In this document: piece by piece, positions 1-8,203 of the stretch
Layout: every line of letters begins with the position of its first letter
How positions within the stretch are numbered: position 1 is the first letter of the stretch
Source of the DNA: Nonomuraea terrae
GTDB taxonomy: Bacteria > Actinomycetota > Actinomycetes > Streptosporangiales > Streptosporangiaceae
Length of the DNA: 64,000 nucleotides
Direction of reading: 5' to 3'
Assembly (NCBI RefSeq): GCF_004348995.1
Contig: NZ_SMKQ01000004.1
Coordinates: 1-64,000 of the forward strand
Translations under genes and position numbers: made by a program
The notes under the pieces: generated by a model
What the model saw: only the letters and a program-made list of their open reading frames with translations
Told to the model about the DNA's origin: nothing
Database searches by the model: none

Positions 1-15
1 GTGTATAAGAGACAG
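1..15. other. Sequencing-adaptor remnant (Tn5 mosaic end)
   Basis: The first 15 bases, GTGTATAAGAGACAG, are identical to the 3' part of the 19-bp Tn5 mosaic end used in Nextera libraries (established knowledge). This is untrimmed adaptor at a contig end, so genomic sequence starts at about base 16 and nothing can be inferred about what lies to the left. Confidence 0.9.
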
Positions 16-26
16 CGTTTTCCCTT

Positions 27-1028
27 CTAGGACGAGCCTCGCCGGACGAGGGTCCAGGAGCGGACGATCTCGCGGGCGGGAAGCGGCTCCTCGGCCTGGA
101 GGCGGTCGAAGAGCAGGCCGACGACGTCGGTGTAGTCATGCCGGAGCGGGCCGACGGTGCTGAGCTGGGGCTTGGTGATGAGACCTTCGTCGATGTTGCC
201 GACGCCGACGATCGCGACGTCGCCGGGCACGCTCAGCCCGAGGTCCCTGGCCGCCCAGATCGCGCTGATCGCGGCCCGGTCGGAGGCGGCGAAGATCGCG
301 TCGGGGCGTTCGGGTGAGCTGAGCAGGTCGGTCGCGGTCTGGTACGCCGCCACGCGGTCGTCGGCCCCCGCGGTGACGATCCGCTGGTCCGCGCCGTGCC
401 GCTCCAGGGCGGTGGTGTAGCCGAGCAGGCGTCCCGTGGGCCGGTCGCGGTAGACCTCGTGCCGGTGTCCCATGAACGCGATGCGCCGCCGTCCCCCGGC
501 CAGCAGGTGCTCGACCGCCTCGGCGGACGCCTCCACCTCCGGGGTGCGGACGACGTCGCAGCCTTCGAGCCCGCTGTCGTTGCTCAGCACCACCATCGGC
601 AGCCCGGTGGCGGCCAGCCCGGCGAGCAGGTCGTGGGCGAGGTGGTCGCCGACCACGTTGATCAGCGCGCCGTCGGCGATGCCGCCGCGCAGCACGTCGA
701 TGGCGGCCTTGGCGCGGGCCTCGTTGTAGACGGCGAGCGTGACCACGGAGTAGCCCCGCGCGTCGGCCATCTCGTGCAGGTCGGTGGCCAGCCGCTGGTC
801 GGTGGGGACGCCGCCGAGGGTGCTGAGCACGAGGCCGATCCGCTGGGTACGGCGCTTGCGCAGGCTCCTGGCCGCCTGGTTGGGGGTGTAGCCGAGCTGC
901 CTGGCGGCGTCGAGCACCCGTTTCCTGGTCTCGGCGGCCACCGGACGGTCGCGGCCGCTGAGCACGTAGGAGACGGTCGCCACCGACACGTTCGCCAGTT
1001 CGGCCACTTGTCGCGCTGTTGGTCTCAT
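27..1028 (-). CDS. LacI-family transcriptional regulator
   Basis: A 333-residue DNA-binding repressor of the LacI/GalR family, normally releasing DNA when a sugar binds. Residues 1-50 form the classic N-terminal helix-turn-helix ([20 protein letters not shown]) followed by the hinge region around residues 45-60; residues 60-330 are the periplasmic-binding-protein-like effector domain, including the typical [12 protein letters not shown] segment near residue 270. Length is normal. The ATG at 1028 has no Shine-Dalgarno sequence; a TAGGTT hexamer lies 12 nt upstream, so the mRNA may be leaderless. An 18-bp perfect palindrome at 1140-1157 upstream is a good operator candidate for it. The gene stops 11 bases from the adaptor remnant, so any downstream partner is missing. 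The sugar ligand cannot be told from sequence. Confidence 0.93.
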   Translation of the reverse strand: MRPTARQVAELANVSVATVSYVLSGRDRPVAAETRKRVLDAARQLGYTPNQAARSLRKRRTQRIGLVLSTLGGVPTDQRLATDLHEMADARGYSVVTLAVYNEARAKAAIDVLRGGIADGALINVVGDHLAHDLLAGLAATGLPMVVLSNDSGLEGCDVVRTPEVEASAEAVEHLLAGGRRRIAFMGHRHEVYRDRPTGRLLGYTTALERHGADQRIVTAGADDRVAAYQTATDLLSSPERPDAIFAASDRAAISAIWAARDLGLSVPGDVAIVGVGNIDEGLITKPQLSTVGPLRHDYTDVVGLLFDRLQAEEPLPAREIVRSWTLVRRGSS

Positions 1029-1139
1029 GTTAGTCGAAATAACCTAGCATTCCCTACTGGGATATGGGGTAAATGGCCGGCGTTGATCTCGGCCGGCGAT
1101 CAAGGGTATGGAGGATCTTCACGGCGTCACCCTCGGCGG

Positions 1140-1157
1140 GTGTTAATCGATTAACAC
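1140..1157. promoter_or_regulatory. 18-bp perfect palindrome, candidate LacI operator
   Basis: GTGTTAATCGATTAACAC is a perfect palindrome with a central CG step, the typical form of LacI/GalR-family operators. It sits 112 bp upstream of the lacI-type start at 1028 and 268 bp upstream of the molybdenum hydroxylase start at 1425. The rest of the 1029-1424 gap holds no gene that I can support; reading frames crossing it are shadows of the GC-rich flanks. Confidence 0.55.
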
Positions 1158-1424
1158 ACCATATTTCTCACTTCACGGCGGATCAATAGGTGAGCCGGGC
1201 CCCTTTTCGCCCCCTCCGGCAGGCCCGCCCAGAACGCCGGGCGTAGGCTGTTGTGACCCAATGGATTCACGGGGAGGGGTGGCGATCGGCGGCTGGTTCC
1301 TTCGCCCTCCACCCCCCGACCTGCTCCGGCTGCCGGCGACGCGACCCCGTGGCCGCGGAACGGCGCCCGAGCGGGCACATCAGACGCGGCAGCACCCCGA
1401 GATGTTCGCGGAAAGGGGACCGCG

Positions 1425-1886
1425 ATGACGCGGTTGACTGTCAACGGCACACCCATGGAGGCCGTCTCCGACCCCGGCACGCCGCTGCTCGACGTGCTGC
1501 GCGGCGAGATGGGCCTGACCGGCACCCGCTTCGGGTGCGGGCTGGAGGCGTGCGGGGCCTGTTTCGTGCTGCTCGACGGGCAGCCGGTGGCCTCCTGCAC
1601 CACCCCGCTGTCGGTCGCCGAAGGGCGTGACGTGGTGACGATCGAGGGGCTCGCTCCGGGGGACGAGCTCCATCCGGTGCAGCAGGCGATCCTGGACGAG
1701 CAGGCCGGGCAGTGCGGCTTCTGCCTGTCGGGGATCATGGTCAGCGCCGCCGCCCTGCTGGCCCGCGATCCGCACCCCGACGAGGAGGCCGTGGTGGCCG
1801 CGCTCGACCGCAACCTGTGCCGGTGCGGCGTCCACCGCCGCGTGGTCCGCGCCGTGCTGAAGGCGGCCGGAGAGGTGGCCCGATGA
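1425..1886 (+). CDS. (2Fe-2S)-binding subunit of a molybdenum hydroxylase
   Basis: The 153-residue electron-transfer subunit of a xanthine-oxidase-family hydroxylase. Residues 1-75 are a plant-type ferredoxin domain with cluster ligands Cys38, Cys43, Cys46 and Cys58; residues 80-150 are the helical second 2Fe-2S domain with Cys97, Cys100, Cys132 and Cys134 (motifs CGFC and CRCG). All eight ligands are present and the length is that of isoquinoline-oxidoreductase IorA-like small subunits. The ATG at 1425 follows GAAAGGGGACCGCG, a good ribosome-binding site. It overlaps the molybdopterin subunit by 4 nt (ATGA), so the two are translationally coupled. No FAD subunit is present nearby, which fits the two-subunit IorAB/aldehyde-oxidoreductase type that passes electrons to a cytochrome or other membrane acceptor. 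Confidence 0.93.
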   Translation: MTRLTVNGTPMEAVSDPGTPLLDVLRGEMGLTGTRFGCGLEACGACFVLLDGQPVASCTTPLSVAEGRDVVTIEGLAPGDELHPVQQAILDEQAGQCGFCLSGIMVSAAALLARDPHPDEEAVVAALDRNLCRCGVHRRVVRAVLKAAGEVAR

Positions 1887-3919
1887 ACGAGCAGCTGACG
1901 GAGCGCGTCTCGATCGGTCCCGACGGCGTGATCTGCGTGATCGCCGGCAAGGTGGAGCTCGGCCAGGGGGTGCTCACGGCACTGGCCCAGATCGCCGCCG
2001 ACGCGCTCGGCGCGGACCTGGCGCAGGTGCGGATGGTGGCCGCCCGTACCGACGGCGGGCCCGACGAGGGGCTCACGGCGGGCAGCCTGTCGATCCAGCG
2101 CGCGGGCCCGCCGCTGCGCGAGGCGTGCGCGCGCGTGCGCGCCGCCTGCGCCGCCGAGGCCGCCCGCCGCTGGGGCGTCTCCCCCGGCGAGGTGACGGTA
2201 CGGCGGGGCGAGTTCCGCTCGGGCGACCTGACGGCGACGTACGCCGACCTGGCCAAGGCCGTCGACGTCCCTGTCGAGGAGACGCCCGCCGCGACCGGGA
2301 CCGCGCAGAGCGTGTACGTCGGCACCAGCGTGCCCCGACTGGACCTGCCCGACAAGGTGGCCGGGCGGCCCCGGTTCATCCACGACCTGCACCTGCCCGG
2401 CCAGCTCTACGGCCGGGTCCTGCGCCCGCCCTCCCCCGGCGCGCGGCTGGCCCGGCTGTCGCCGCCGCCGGAGGACCTGCGCGTCGTACGCGACGGCTCC
2501 TTCCTGGGCGTGCTGGGCGAGTCCGAGGCGGCGGCCGACCGGGCGCTCGGGCGGCTGCGCCGGCTGGCCGAATGGGACGAGCACGACACCCTGCCCGACG
2601 AGCGCGAGCTGCGCACGTTCCTGCGGGCGGGCCCGCACGAAACGATCCCGGTGTGTGTCGCGGACGGCGAGCCGCCCGGCGGAGAGGTGATCGAGGCGAC
2701 CTACAGCAGGCCGTTCCTGGCTCACGCCTCGATCGCGCCGAGCTGCGCCGCCGCCCGCTGGAACGCCGACGGCACGCTGGAGGTCTGGACCCACTCCCAG
2801 GGCGTCTTCCTGCTGCGCCGCGCGCTGGCCGAGGTGCTCGGCCTGGACGTTGAGCACGTCGCGGTGCGCCACGTCGAGGGCGCCGGCTGCTACGGCCACA
2901 ACGGCGCCGACGACGTGGCGCTCGACGCCGCCCTGCTGGCCCGCGAGTCCGGCGGCCGGCCGGTGCACGTGCGGTGGAGCCGGGAGGACGAGCTGACCTG
3001 GGCGCCGTTCGGCTCGGCCATGTCGGCGGACGTGTCGGCGGTGGTGGACGAGGCCGGGTCGGTGCGCTCCTGGCGGTACGACGTGTGGAGCCAGGGCCAC
3101 ATCAGCCGCCCGACCTACGGCGGCCGGCCCGGCCTGCTCGCCGGCGCCCACCTGGAGCGGCCGTGGACGTACGGGGCGGCCGGCGACCCGCCCCCGCAGG
3201 CTGGATGGGGGTCGGCGCGCAACGCGGAGCCGATCTACGACTTCCCGCGCGCCCAGGTCACCGGCCACCGCCTGACCGAGACGCCGATCCGGTCGTCGGC
3301 GCTGCGCTCGCTCGGGGCGTTCATGAACGTCTTCGCCATCGAGTCGTTCATGGACGAGCTGGCCCTGGCCGCCGGGCGCGACCCGCTGGAGTACCGGCTG
3401 GACCACCTGAGCGACCCGCGCGCCCGTGAGGTGCTGCGGCGGGCCGCCGACGCGGCCGGCTGGGGGCGGCCGGGGCTCGGCATCGGTTTCGCCCGCTACA
3501 AGGGGTACGGCGCCTACTGCGCCGCCGTCGCGGAGATCGAGGCCGACTACGACGTGCGCGTGCGCCGGCTGACCCTCGCCGTGGACGTCGGCCAGGTCGT
3601 CAACCCCGACGGGGTGCGCAACCAGATCGAGGGCGGCGCCGTGCAGGCGACGAGCTGGACGCTGAAGGAACGCGTGCGCTTCGACCGGCGCGCGATCACC
3701 AGCCGCGACTGGGAGAGCTACCCGATCCTGCGCTTCAGCGAGACGCCGGAGGTCGTGGTGGAGCTGGTCGAGCACCCGGACACGCCGTCGGTGGGCTCGG
3801 GCGAGGCGGCCCAGGGCCCGGTGGCCGCCGCGATCGCCAACGCCGTCGCCGCCTCGATCGAGGTCCGCGTCCGCGACCTGCCCATCACCAGGGACGCCAT
3901 CATCGGCGCCATCGGCTGA
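1883..3919 (+). CDS. Molybdopterin-binding subunit of a xanthine-oxidase-family hydroxylase
   Basis: The 678-residue catalytic subunit, hydroxylating an N-heterocycle or oxidising an aldehyde with water as oxygen donor. The order of domains is that of IorB-type enzymes: a molybdopterin-binding segment first (residues 1-130, with KVELGQG), then the small alpha/beta hammerhead (about 135-220), then the remaining molybdopterin domain. GVFLLRRALAEVLGL and the glycine-rich GAGCYGHNGADD (about residue 333) line the cofactor site. VGSGEAAQGP near residue 635 holds the expected catalytic glutamate. The start at 1883 is chosen because it overlaps the stop of the iron-sulfur subunit; longer upstream frames are shadows. 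The protein has no obvious Tat signal, so it may be cytoplasmic. The substrate is unknown, and no cofactor-maturation gene (MocA, CoxI type) lies beside it. Confidence 0.9.
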   Translation: MNEQLTERVSIGPDGVICVIAGKVELGQGVLTALAQIAADALGADLAQVRMVAARTDGGPDEGLTAGSLSIQRAGPPLREACARVRAACAAEAARRWGVSPGEVTVRRGEFRSGDLTATYADLAKAVDVPVEETPAATGTAQSVYVGTSVPRLDLPDKVAGRPRFIHDLHLPGQLYGRVLRPPSPGARLARLSPPPEDLRVVRDGSFLGVLGESEAAADRALGRLRRLAEWDEHDTLPDERELRTFLRAGPHETIPVCVADGEPPGGEVIEATYSRPFLAHASIAPSCAAARWNADGTLEVWTHSQGVFLLRRALAEVLGLDVEHVAVRHVEGAGCYGHNGADDVALDAALLARESGGRPVHVRWSREDELTWAPFGSAMSADVSAVVDEAGSVRSWRYDVWSQGHISRPTYGGRPGLLAGAHLERPWTYGAAGDPPPQAGWGSARNAEPIYDFPRAQVTGHRLTETPIRSSALRSLGAFMNVFAIESFMDELALAAGRDPLEYRLDHLSDPRAREVLRRAADAAGWGRPGLGIGFARYKGYGAYCAAVAEIEADYDVRVRRLTLAVDVGQVVNPDGVRNQIEGGAVQATSWTLKERVRFDRRAITSRDWESYPILRFSETPEVVVELVEHPDTPSVGSGEAAQGPVAAAIANAVAASIEVRVRDLPITRDAIIGAIG

Positions 3920-3986
3920 CGACCGCGTGGCGTTCTGATCCTTCGATCACTCTCCGTTACCTTGCGGGGGAGATGGGGGATCTGTT

Positions 3987-5627
3987 GTGAATGGTTCGGC
4001 ATGGGGATCGGGCGGGCGTGTCTCCCGCAGGTCGGTCATCGGGATGTTCGCCGCGCTGGGGGCCCCGCCGGTGCTGGGAGGCACGGCGGGCGCCGCGGCG
4101 CGGCCGCGCTGGACGGTGCTGCGGGCGCGGCCCGCGCGCGTCGACCTGGGCCGGCGCACCGTCGCCACCTGGGCCTACGACGACGTCGTGCCCGGCCCGC
4201 TCATCCGTGCCACGGCCGGCGGCACCGTGCGCGCGCGGCTGGTCAACGAGCTGCCCGCGCCGACGACCGTGCACTGGCACGGCATCAGGATCGCGTTCCC
4301 GATGGACGGCGCTCCGGGCGTCAGCCAGGAGGCCACCCGGCCCGGGGAGACGTTCGACTACGAGTTCACCGTGCCGGACGCGGGGACGTACTTCTACCAC
4401 TCGCACGTCGGCATGCAGAACGACCGCGGCCTGTACGGCGCGCTGATCGTGGACGACCCGCACGAGCCGCTCCGCTACGACGAGGAGTACACCGTCGTGC
4501 TGGACGACTGGCTCGACGGCGTCAACGGCACCCCCGACGACGAGCTGCGCAGGCTGAACTCCTCCTCCGAGCACGACGACAGCATCCGCAGCGCCGCGCT
4601 GGGCGGCGTGGCCGGCGAGACGCTCTATCCGTACTACCTGGTCAACGGGCGCAGGCCGAGCGCGCCGGTGACGTTCTCGGCCCGGCCGGGCGCGCGGGCC
4701 AGGTTCAGGGTGATCAACGCGGCCGCCGACACCGCGTTCCGCTTCGCGATCGGCGGCCACCGGCTGACGGTCACCCACACCGACGGGTTCCCGTGCGCGC
4801 CCGTCACCGTGGACACCGTCATGATCGGCATGGGCGAGCGCTACGACTTCCTCGTGACGCTGGAGGACGGGGCGTTCCCGCTGGTGGCGGCGGCGGAGGG
4901 CAAGCGCGCGCGGGCGTTCGCCGTGGTACGCACGTCGCCGCGGCCCGCCGCGCCCAAGCCGGGCGCCCGGGTGCCGCAGCTCAACGGACGGATGCTGACA
5001 TATGGGGATCTGAACGCCCGCCGCGAGGACCAGCTCCCCACCGCGACGAAGAGCGTCCGGGTGAAGCTCGGGATGCGGCCGTCCGGGAGCGAGTGGACAC
5101 TCAACGGCCGCCTCGCGAACGACCCGCTGCGGCTGCGCGTGGACGAGGGCGAGACGATCAGGATCGTCATGGAGAACGAGTCGCCCATGTGGCACCCGAT
5201 GCACCTGCACGGCCACACCTTCCAGGTGCGCGGCCGGACGGGCCGGCGGGGGCCGCGCAAGGACACCGTCAACATCATGCCGCGCGAACGGCTGCGCATC
5301 GACGTGCACGCCGACAACCCCGGCGAGTGGATGTTCCACTGCCACAACCTGTACCACCAGGAGCAGGGCATGATGGGCGTCCTCGGTTACGGCCCCCAGC
5401 GCCGCGACCTCCGCATGCCCCACGGCACGAACGGCGGCACGAGCGGCGGCACGCACTCCGGCGGCCACGGACGTCCCGACCGGCGCACCCAGGACGACCG
5501 GCCCGGCGGGCGCGAGCAGGGCAACGGGCAGGGCAACGGGCAGGGCAACGGGCAGGGCAACGGGCAGGGCAGCCGGCAGGGCAAGGGGCGCAGGGACGAC
5601 CGGAGGTACCGCCTCGGCGGCCACTGA
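3987..5627 (+). CDS. Secreted multicopper oxidase
   Basis: A 546-residue laccase-like oxidase coupling one-electron oxidation of a phenol or metal to reduction of oxygen to water. A twin-arginine signal (SRRSVIGMFAALG, residues 12-25) sends it folded across the membrane. The copper motifs are complete: HWHG (about residue 92), HSHVG (about 135), HPMHLHGH (about 405) and HCHNLYHQEQGM (about 452), the last including the cysteine and both histidines of the T1/T3 site with Met as axial ligand. It is a three-cupredoxin enzyme by length and spacing. The C-terminus (about residues 470-546) is a low-complexity Gly/Asn/Gln/Arg tail encoded by 12-bp repeats. The GTG start follows GGGGGAGATGGGGGATCTGTT. 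It is not clearly in an operon: 67 bp separate it from the upstream gene. Laccase, bilirubin-oxidase-like or metal-oxidase activity cannot be separated here. Confidence 0.93.
   Translation: MNGSAWGSGGRVSRRSVIGMFAALGAPPVLGGTAGAAARPRWTVLRARPARVDLGRRTVATWAYDDVVPGPLIRATAGGTVRARLVNELPAPTTVHWHGIRIAFPMDGAPGVSQEATRPGETFDYEFTVPDAGTYFYHSHVGMQNDRGLYGALIVDDPHEPLRYDEEYTVVLDDWLDGVNGTPDDELRRLNSSSEHDDSIRSAALGGVAGETLYPYYLVNGRRPSAPVTFSARPGARARFRVINAAADTAFRFAIGGHRLTVTHTDGFPCAPVTVDTVMIGMGERYDFLVTLEDGAFPLVAAAEGKRARAFAVVRTSPRPAAPKPGARVPQLNGRMLTYGDLNARREDQLPTATKSVRVKLGMRPSGSEWTLNGRLANDPLRLRVDEGETIRIVMENESPMWHPMHLHGHTFQVRGRTGRRGPRKDTVNIMPRERLRIDVHADNPGEWMFHCHNLYHQEQGMMGVLGYGPQRRDLRMPHGTNGGTSGGTHSGGHGRPDRRTQDDRPGGREQGNGQGNGQGNGQGNGQGSRQGKGRRDDRRYRLGGH
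5516..5581 (+). repeat. 12-bp tandem repeats inside the oxidase tail
   Basis: About five direct copies of a 12-bp unit (GGCAACGGGCAG and variants) encode a Gly-Asn-Gly-Gln repeat in the C-terminal tail of the multicopper oxidase. The last copies are degenerate. The in-frame unit allows length changes by slippage without frameshift. Confidence 0.85.
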
Positions 5628-5646
5628 GCCGCGGGACGTTCATGGG

Positions 5647-5721
5647 TTGACGGGCGCGGGTGCGTCGCTTACGTTTCCGGCGATCGACGAAACTTGTCGT
5701 CACACTGCCGAAATATTTCGG
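5647..5721 (+). promoter_or_regulatory. Promoter with two inverted repeats before the GH30 gene
   Basis: TTGACG (5647-5652), a 17-bp spacer and TACGTT (5670-5675) make a good sigma-70-type promoter. Just downstream lie two symmetric elements: GACGA-N6-TCGTC (5686-5701) and the perfect 14-bp palindrome CCGAAATATTTCGG (5708-5721). The second ends in the Shine-Dalgarno GGAGG (5720-5724) of the GH30 gene, so a bound repressor or an RNA hairpin there could block translation as well as transcription. The regulator is unknown; the LacI protein at 27-1028 is a nearby candidate. Confidence 0.6.
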
Positions 5722-5729
5722 AGGCGCCC

Positions 5730-7055
5730 GTGTTACGTGGAGTTCTCGCCCTCACCCTCCTCGGCCTGCCGGTCGTGCAGCAACCCGCCGGCCCGGCCGC
5801 CATCACCGTGAACGAGCGCGTCAGGCACCAGGAGATCGACGGTTTCGGCATCTCCCAGGCCTTCCGCCGCAACGAGCTGCTCGAGGCGCTGCCGCGCGAG
5901 AAGCAGCGCGAGGTCCTCGATCTCTGGTTCGACCGCGACAAGGGGGCGGGGCTCAGCATCCTGCGCCTCGGCATCGGCTCCTCCCCCGCCGGCAGCCCGT
6001 ACGACCACATGGTCTCGATCCAGCCCGAGGACCCGGGCGGGCCGGACGCGCCGCCGAAGTACGTCTGGGACGGCGACGACAACAGCCAGGTCTGGGTGGC
6101 CAAGGAGGCCCAGCGGTACGGCGTGAAGCGGTTCTTCGCCGACGCCTGGAGCGCCCCCGGTTACATGAAGGACAACGGCGACGACAAGAACGGCGGCACG
6201 CTCAAGCCCGAGTGGCGGCAGGCGTACGCCGACTACCTGGTGGCCTACACGAGGTTCTACGCCAGGGAAGGCATCAAGATCACTGACCTGGGGTTCACGA
6301 ACGAGCCCGACTACACGGCCTCGTACGCCTCGATGCGCTTCACCCCCGAGCAGGCCGCCGAGTTCGTCAAGGTGCTCGGGCCGGTCGCCAAGGGCATGAA
6401 GGTGACCTGCTGCGACTCCTTCGGCTGGAACGAGGCCAAGGCGTACACGGCGGCGATCGAGGCCGACCCGGAGGCGCGCCGCTGGGTGAAGGTGCACACC
6501 GGCCACACGTACGCGAGCCCCGTGGACGGCCCGCTGCCGACGGACAGGAGGACCTGGATGTCGGAGTGGAACCCGCCCGGCACCACCTGGAACGAGGCCT
6601 GGGACGACGGCAGCGGCTACGACGGCTTCACGATCGCGCAGGCGGTGCACGACGCGCTCACGCTGGGCGACGTCAGCGCCTACGTCTACTGGCTGGGCGG
6701 CTCGGCCGGCGCGACGCGAGCGCTGCTGCAGCTCGACGACCAGGCGCGGACGTACCGCGTGTCGAAGCGGCTCTGGGCGCTGGCCGGCTACAGCCGCTTC
6801 ATCCGGCCCGGCGCGGTACGGCTGGAGGCGCGGGCGGCCGACCCGGCGCTGAAGGTCTCGGCGTTCCGCAACCCGGACGGCTCCCGCGTGGTCGTGGCGC
6901 TCAACACCGGCACCGCGCCGATCACCTGGCAGGGCGTGCACGGCCGGGCCACCGCGTACGTCACCGACGAGGCCGGCTCGATGACGCCGTCCCCCGTGAA
7001 GGGACGCACGGCGACGCTGCCCCCGCGCGCGCTCACCACGATCGTCGTCAGATGA
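5730..7055 (+). CDS. Secreted GH30-family glycoside hydrolase
   Basis: A 441-residue retaining glycosidase of clan GH-A, family GH30. Residues 1-23 are a signal peptide (MLRGVLALTLLGLPVVQQPA). The (beta/alpha)8 barrel follows, with the acid/base glutamate in FTNEPDY (Glu192) and the nucleophile in WMSEW (Glu279); residues 340-441 are the side beta-domain typical of the family. DGFGISQAFRR near residue 37 is the usual GH30 entry motif (G-x-G-x-S/A). The GTG at 5730 is preferred over an upstream frame extension because GGAGG lies 5 nt before it and a signal peptide follows directly. Substrates in the family range from glucuronoxylan and beta-1,6-glucan to beta-1,6-galactan; the exact one cannot be read here. 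Two symmetric elements upstream suggest substrate-controlled expression. Confidence 0.88.
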   Translation: MLRGVLALTLLGLPVVQQPAGPAAITVNERVRHQEIDGFGISQAFRRNELLEALPREKQREVLDLWFDRDKGAGLSILRLGIGSSPAGSPYDHMVSIQPEDPGGPDAPPKYVWDGDDNSQVWVAKEAQRYGVKRFFADAWSAPGYMKDNGDDKNGGTLKPEWRQAYADYLVAYTRFYAREGIKITDLGFTNEPDYTASYASMRFTPEQAAEFVKVLGPVAKGMKVTCCDSFGWNEAKAYTAAIEADPEARRWVKVHTGHTYASPVDGPLPTDRRTWMSEWNPPGTTWNEAWDDGSGYDGFTIAQAVHDALTLGDVSAYVYWLGGSAGATRALLQLDDQARTYRVSKRLWALAGYSRFIRPGAVRLEARAADPALKVSAFRNPDGSRVVVALNTGTAPITWQGVHGRATAYVTDEAGSMTPSPVKGRTATLPPRALTTIVVR

Positions 7056-7060
7056 GGGCA

Positions 7061-7091
7061 CCGGGCCGGGACCCGGACGGGCCCGGCCCGG
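7061..7091. terminator. GC-rich hairpin between convergent genes
   Basis: CCGGGCCGGG (7061-7070) pairs perfectly with CCCGGCCCGG (7082-7091) around an 11-nt loop. It fills the 41-bp gap between the stop codons of the GH30 gene and the convergent MetE-like gene and can terminate both. There is no U-tract, as is common in actinomycetes. Confidence 0.65.
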
Positions 7092-7096
7092 CGCCG

Positions 7097-8197
7097 TCAG
7101 CCCCACACCTCGCGGGCGGTCTCGGCGATCAGCGACAGTTTGGCGAACTGCTGGTCCTCGGTGAGCTGGTTGCCCTCGACCGTGGAGGAGAAGCCGCACT
7201 GCGGTGACAGGCAGATCTGGTCGAGGTCGACGTACTTGGCCGCCTCGTCGATGCGCCGCTTCAGCGTGTCCTTCGACTCCAGCTCGCCGCGCTTGGTCGT
7301 GACCAGGCCGAGCACCACCATCTTGCCCTTCGGCACGAACCGCAGCGGCTCGAAGCCGCCCGAGCGCTCGTCGTCGTACTCCAGGAAGAAGCCGTCCACC
7401 TTGAGCTCGTTGAACAGGGCCTCGGCGACGAAGTCGTAGCCGCCGGAGGCGGCCCAGGAGGAGCGGAAGTTGCCGCGGCACATGTGCGTGGTGATCGTCA
7501 TGCCGTCCGGCTTGGCGGCGAGGGCGGCGTTGATCTGCTTGATGTAGCGCAGGTGCATGTGCTCGGCGTCGTCGCCGCGCCCGGCCAGTTCCGCCCGCTG
7601 CGCCGGGTCGTTGAGGTAGGCCAGGCTGGTGTCGTCGAACTGCAGGTACGTGCAGCCCAGCGCGCCGATCCCGCGTACCTGCTCGGCGTAGGCGGCGCTC
7701 AGGTCGTGCCAGAACTCCTCGACGTCGGGGTAGACGTCCGGGTCGATGGAGGCCGGGCCGCCCCGGTAGTGGACCATGCTCGGGGACGGGATGGTCAGCT
7801 TGGGCACGGCCGTGGTGACCGTGTCGCGCAGGAACGCGAAGTCGTCGGCGAAGATCGGCTCGTCCAGGGTGATCCGGTCGTGCACCCGCAGCGCGGCCGG
7901 GGTGAACTCGATGTCGCCCTGCTCGTTGTGGAAGCGCACGGTGATGCGCTCGTCGGCGGCCTGGCCGATGCCGCCGAGCCGGTAGATGAAGTCCATGTGC
8001 CAGGACGCCCGGCGGAACTCACCGTCGGTCGCGCTCTGCAGGCCCACCTCCTCCTGCCGGCGCACCACCTCTCTGATCGCCGCGTCCTCGGCCTCGCGCA
8101 GGGCGTCGCCGGTGAGGGTCTCACGGGCGCGCAGCAGCGTGGACGGGCGGAGGAGGCTGCCGACGTGATCGGCGCGGAAGGGCGGTGACGTACGCAT
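7097..8197 (-). CDS. Cobalamin-independent methionine-synthase-like protein (MetE C-terminal domain family)
   Basis: A 366-residue TIM-barrel protein corresponding to the C-terminal catalytic half of MetE only (full MetE is about 750 residues). Zinc-ligand positions are visible in THMCRGN (His and Cys, about residues 234-236) and SPQCGFSS (Cys, about 335). RADHVGSLLRP at the N-terminus is the family hallmark. Such short proteins use small methyl donors or act on other thiols; not all make methionine. The start at 8197 has GGAGG about 10 nt upstream, inside the end of the acyl-CoA ligase gene, and only 6 nt separate the two genes, so they form one operon with the ligase first. Why a zinc methyltransferase should accompany an acyl-CoA ligase is unclear. 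Confidence 0.88.
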   Translation of the reverse strand: MRTSPPFRADHVGSLLRPSTLLRARETLTGDALREAEDAAIREVVRRQEEVGLQSATDGEFRRASWHMDFIYRLGGIGQAADERITVRFHNEQGDIEFTPAALRVHDRITLDEPIFADDFAFLRDTVTTAVPKLTIPSPSMVHYRGGPASIDPDVYPDVEEFWHDLSAAYAEQVRGIGALGCTYLQFDDTSLAYLNDPAQRAELAGRGDDAEHMHLRYIKQINAALAAKPDGMTITTHMCRGNFRSSWAASGGYDFVAEALFNELKVDGFFLEYDDERSGGFEPLRFVPKGKMVVLGLVTTKRGELESKDTLKRRIDEAAKYVDLDQICLSPQCGFSSTVEGNQLTEDQQFAKLSLIAETAREVWG

Positions 8198-8203
8198 GGA
8201 CGA

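Noticed and set aside
1151-3775. Very long minus-strand open frame opposite the molybdenum hydroxylase genes
   Set aside because: Arg/Gly/Ala-rich translation with no domains; typical antisense frame created by GC-rich third positions. The plus-strand genes carry complete iron-sulfur and molybdopterin motifs.
5516-5581. CRISPR-like repeat array
   Set aside because: Unit of 12 bp without spacers, in frame within the multicopper oxidase tail; no cas genes. No CRISPR array was seen anywhere in the window.
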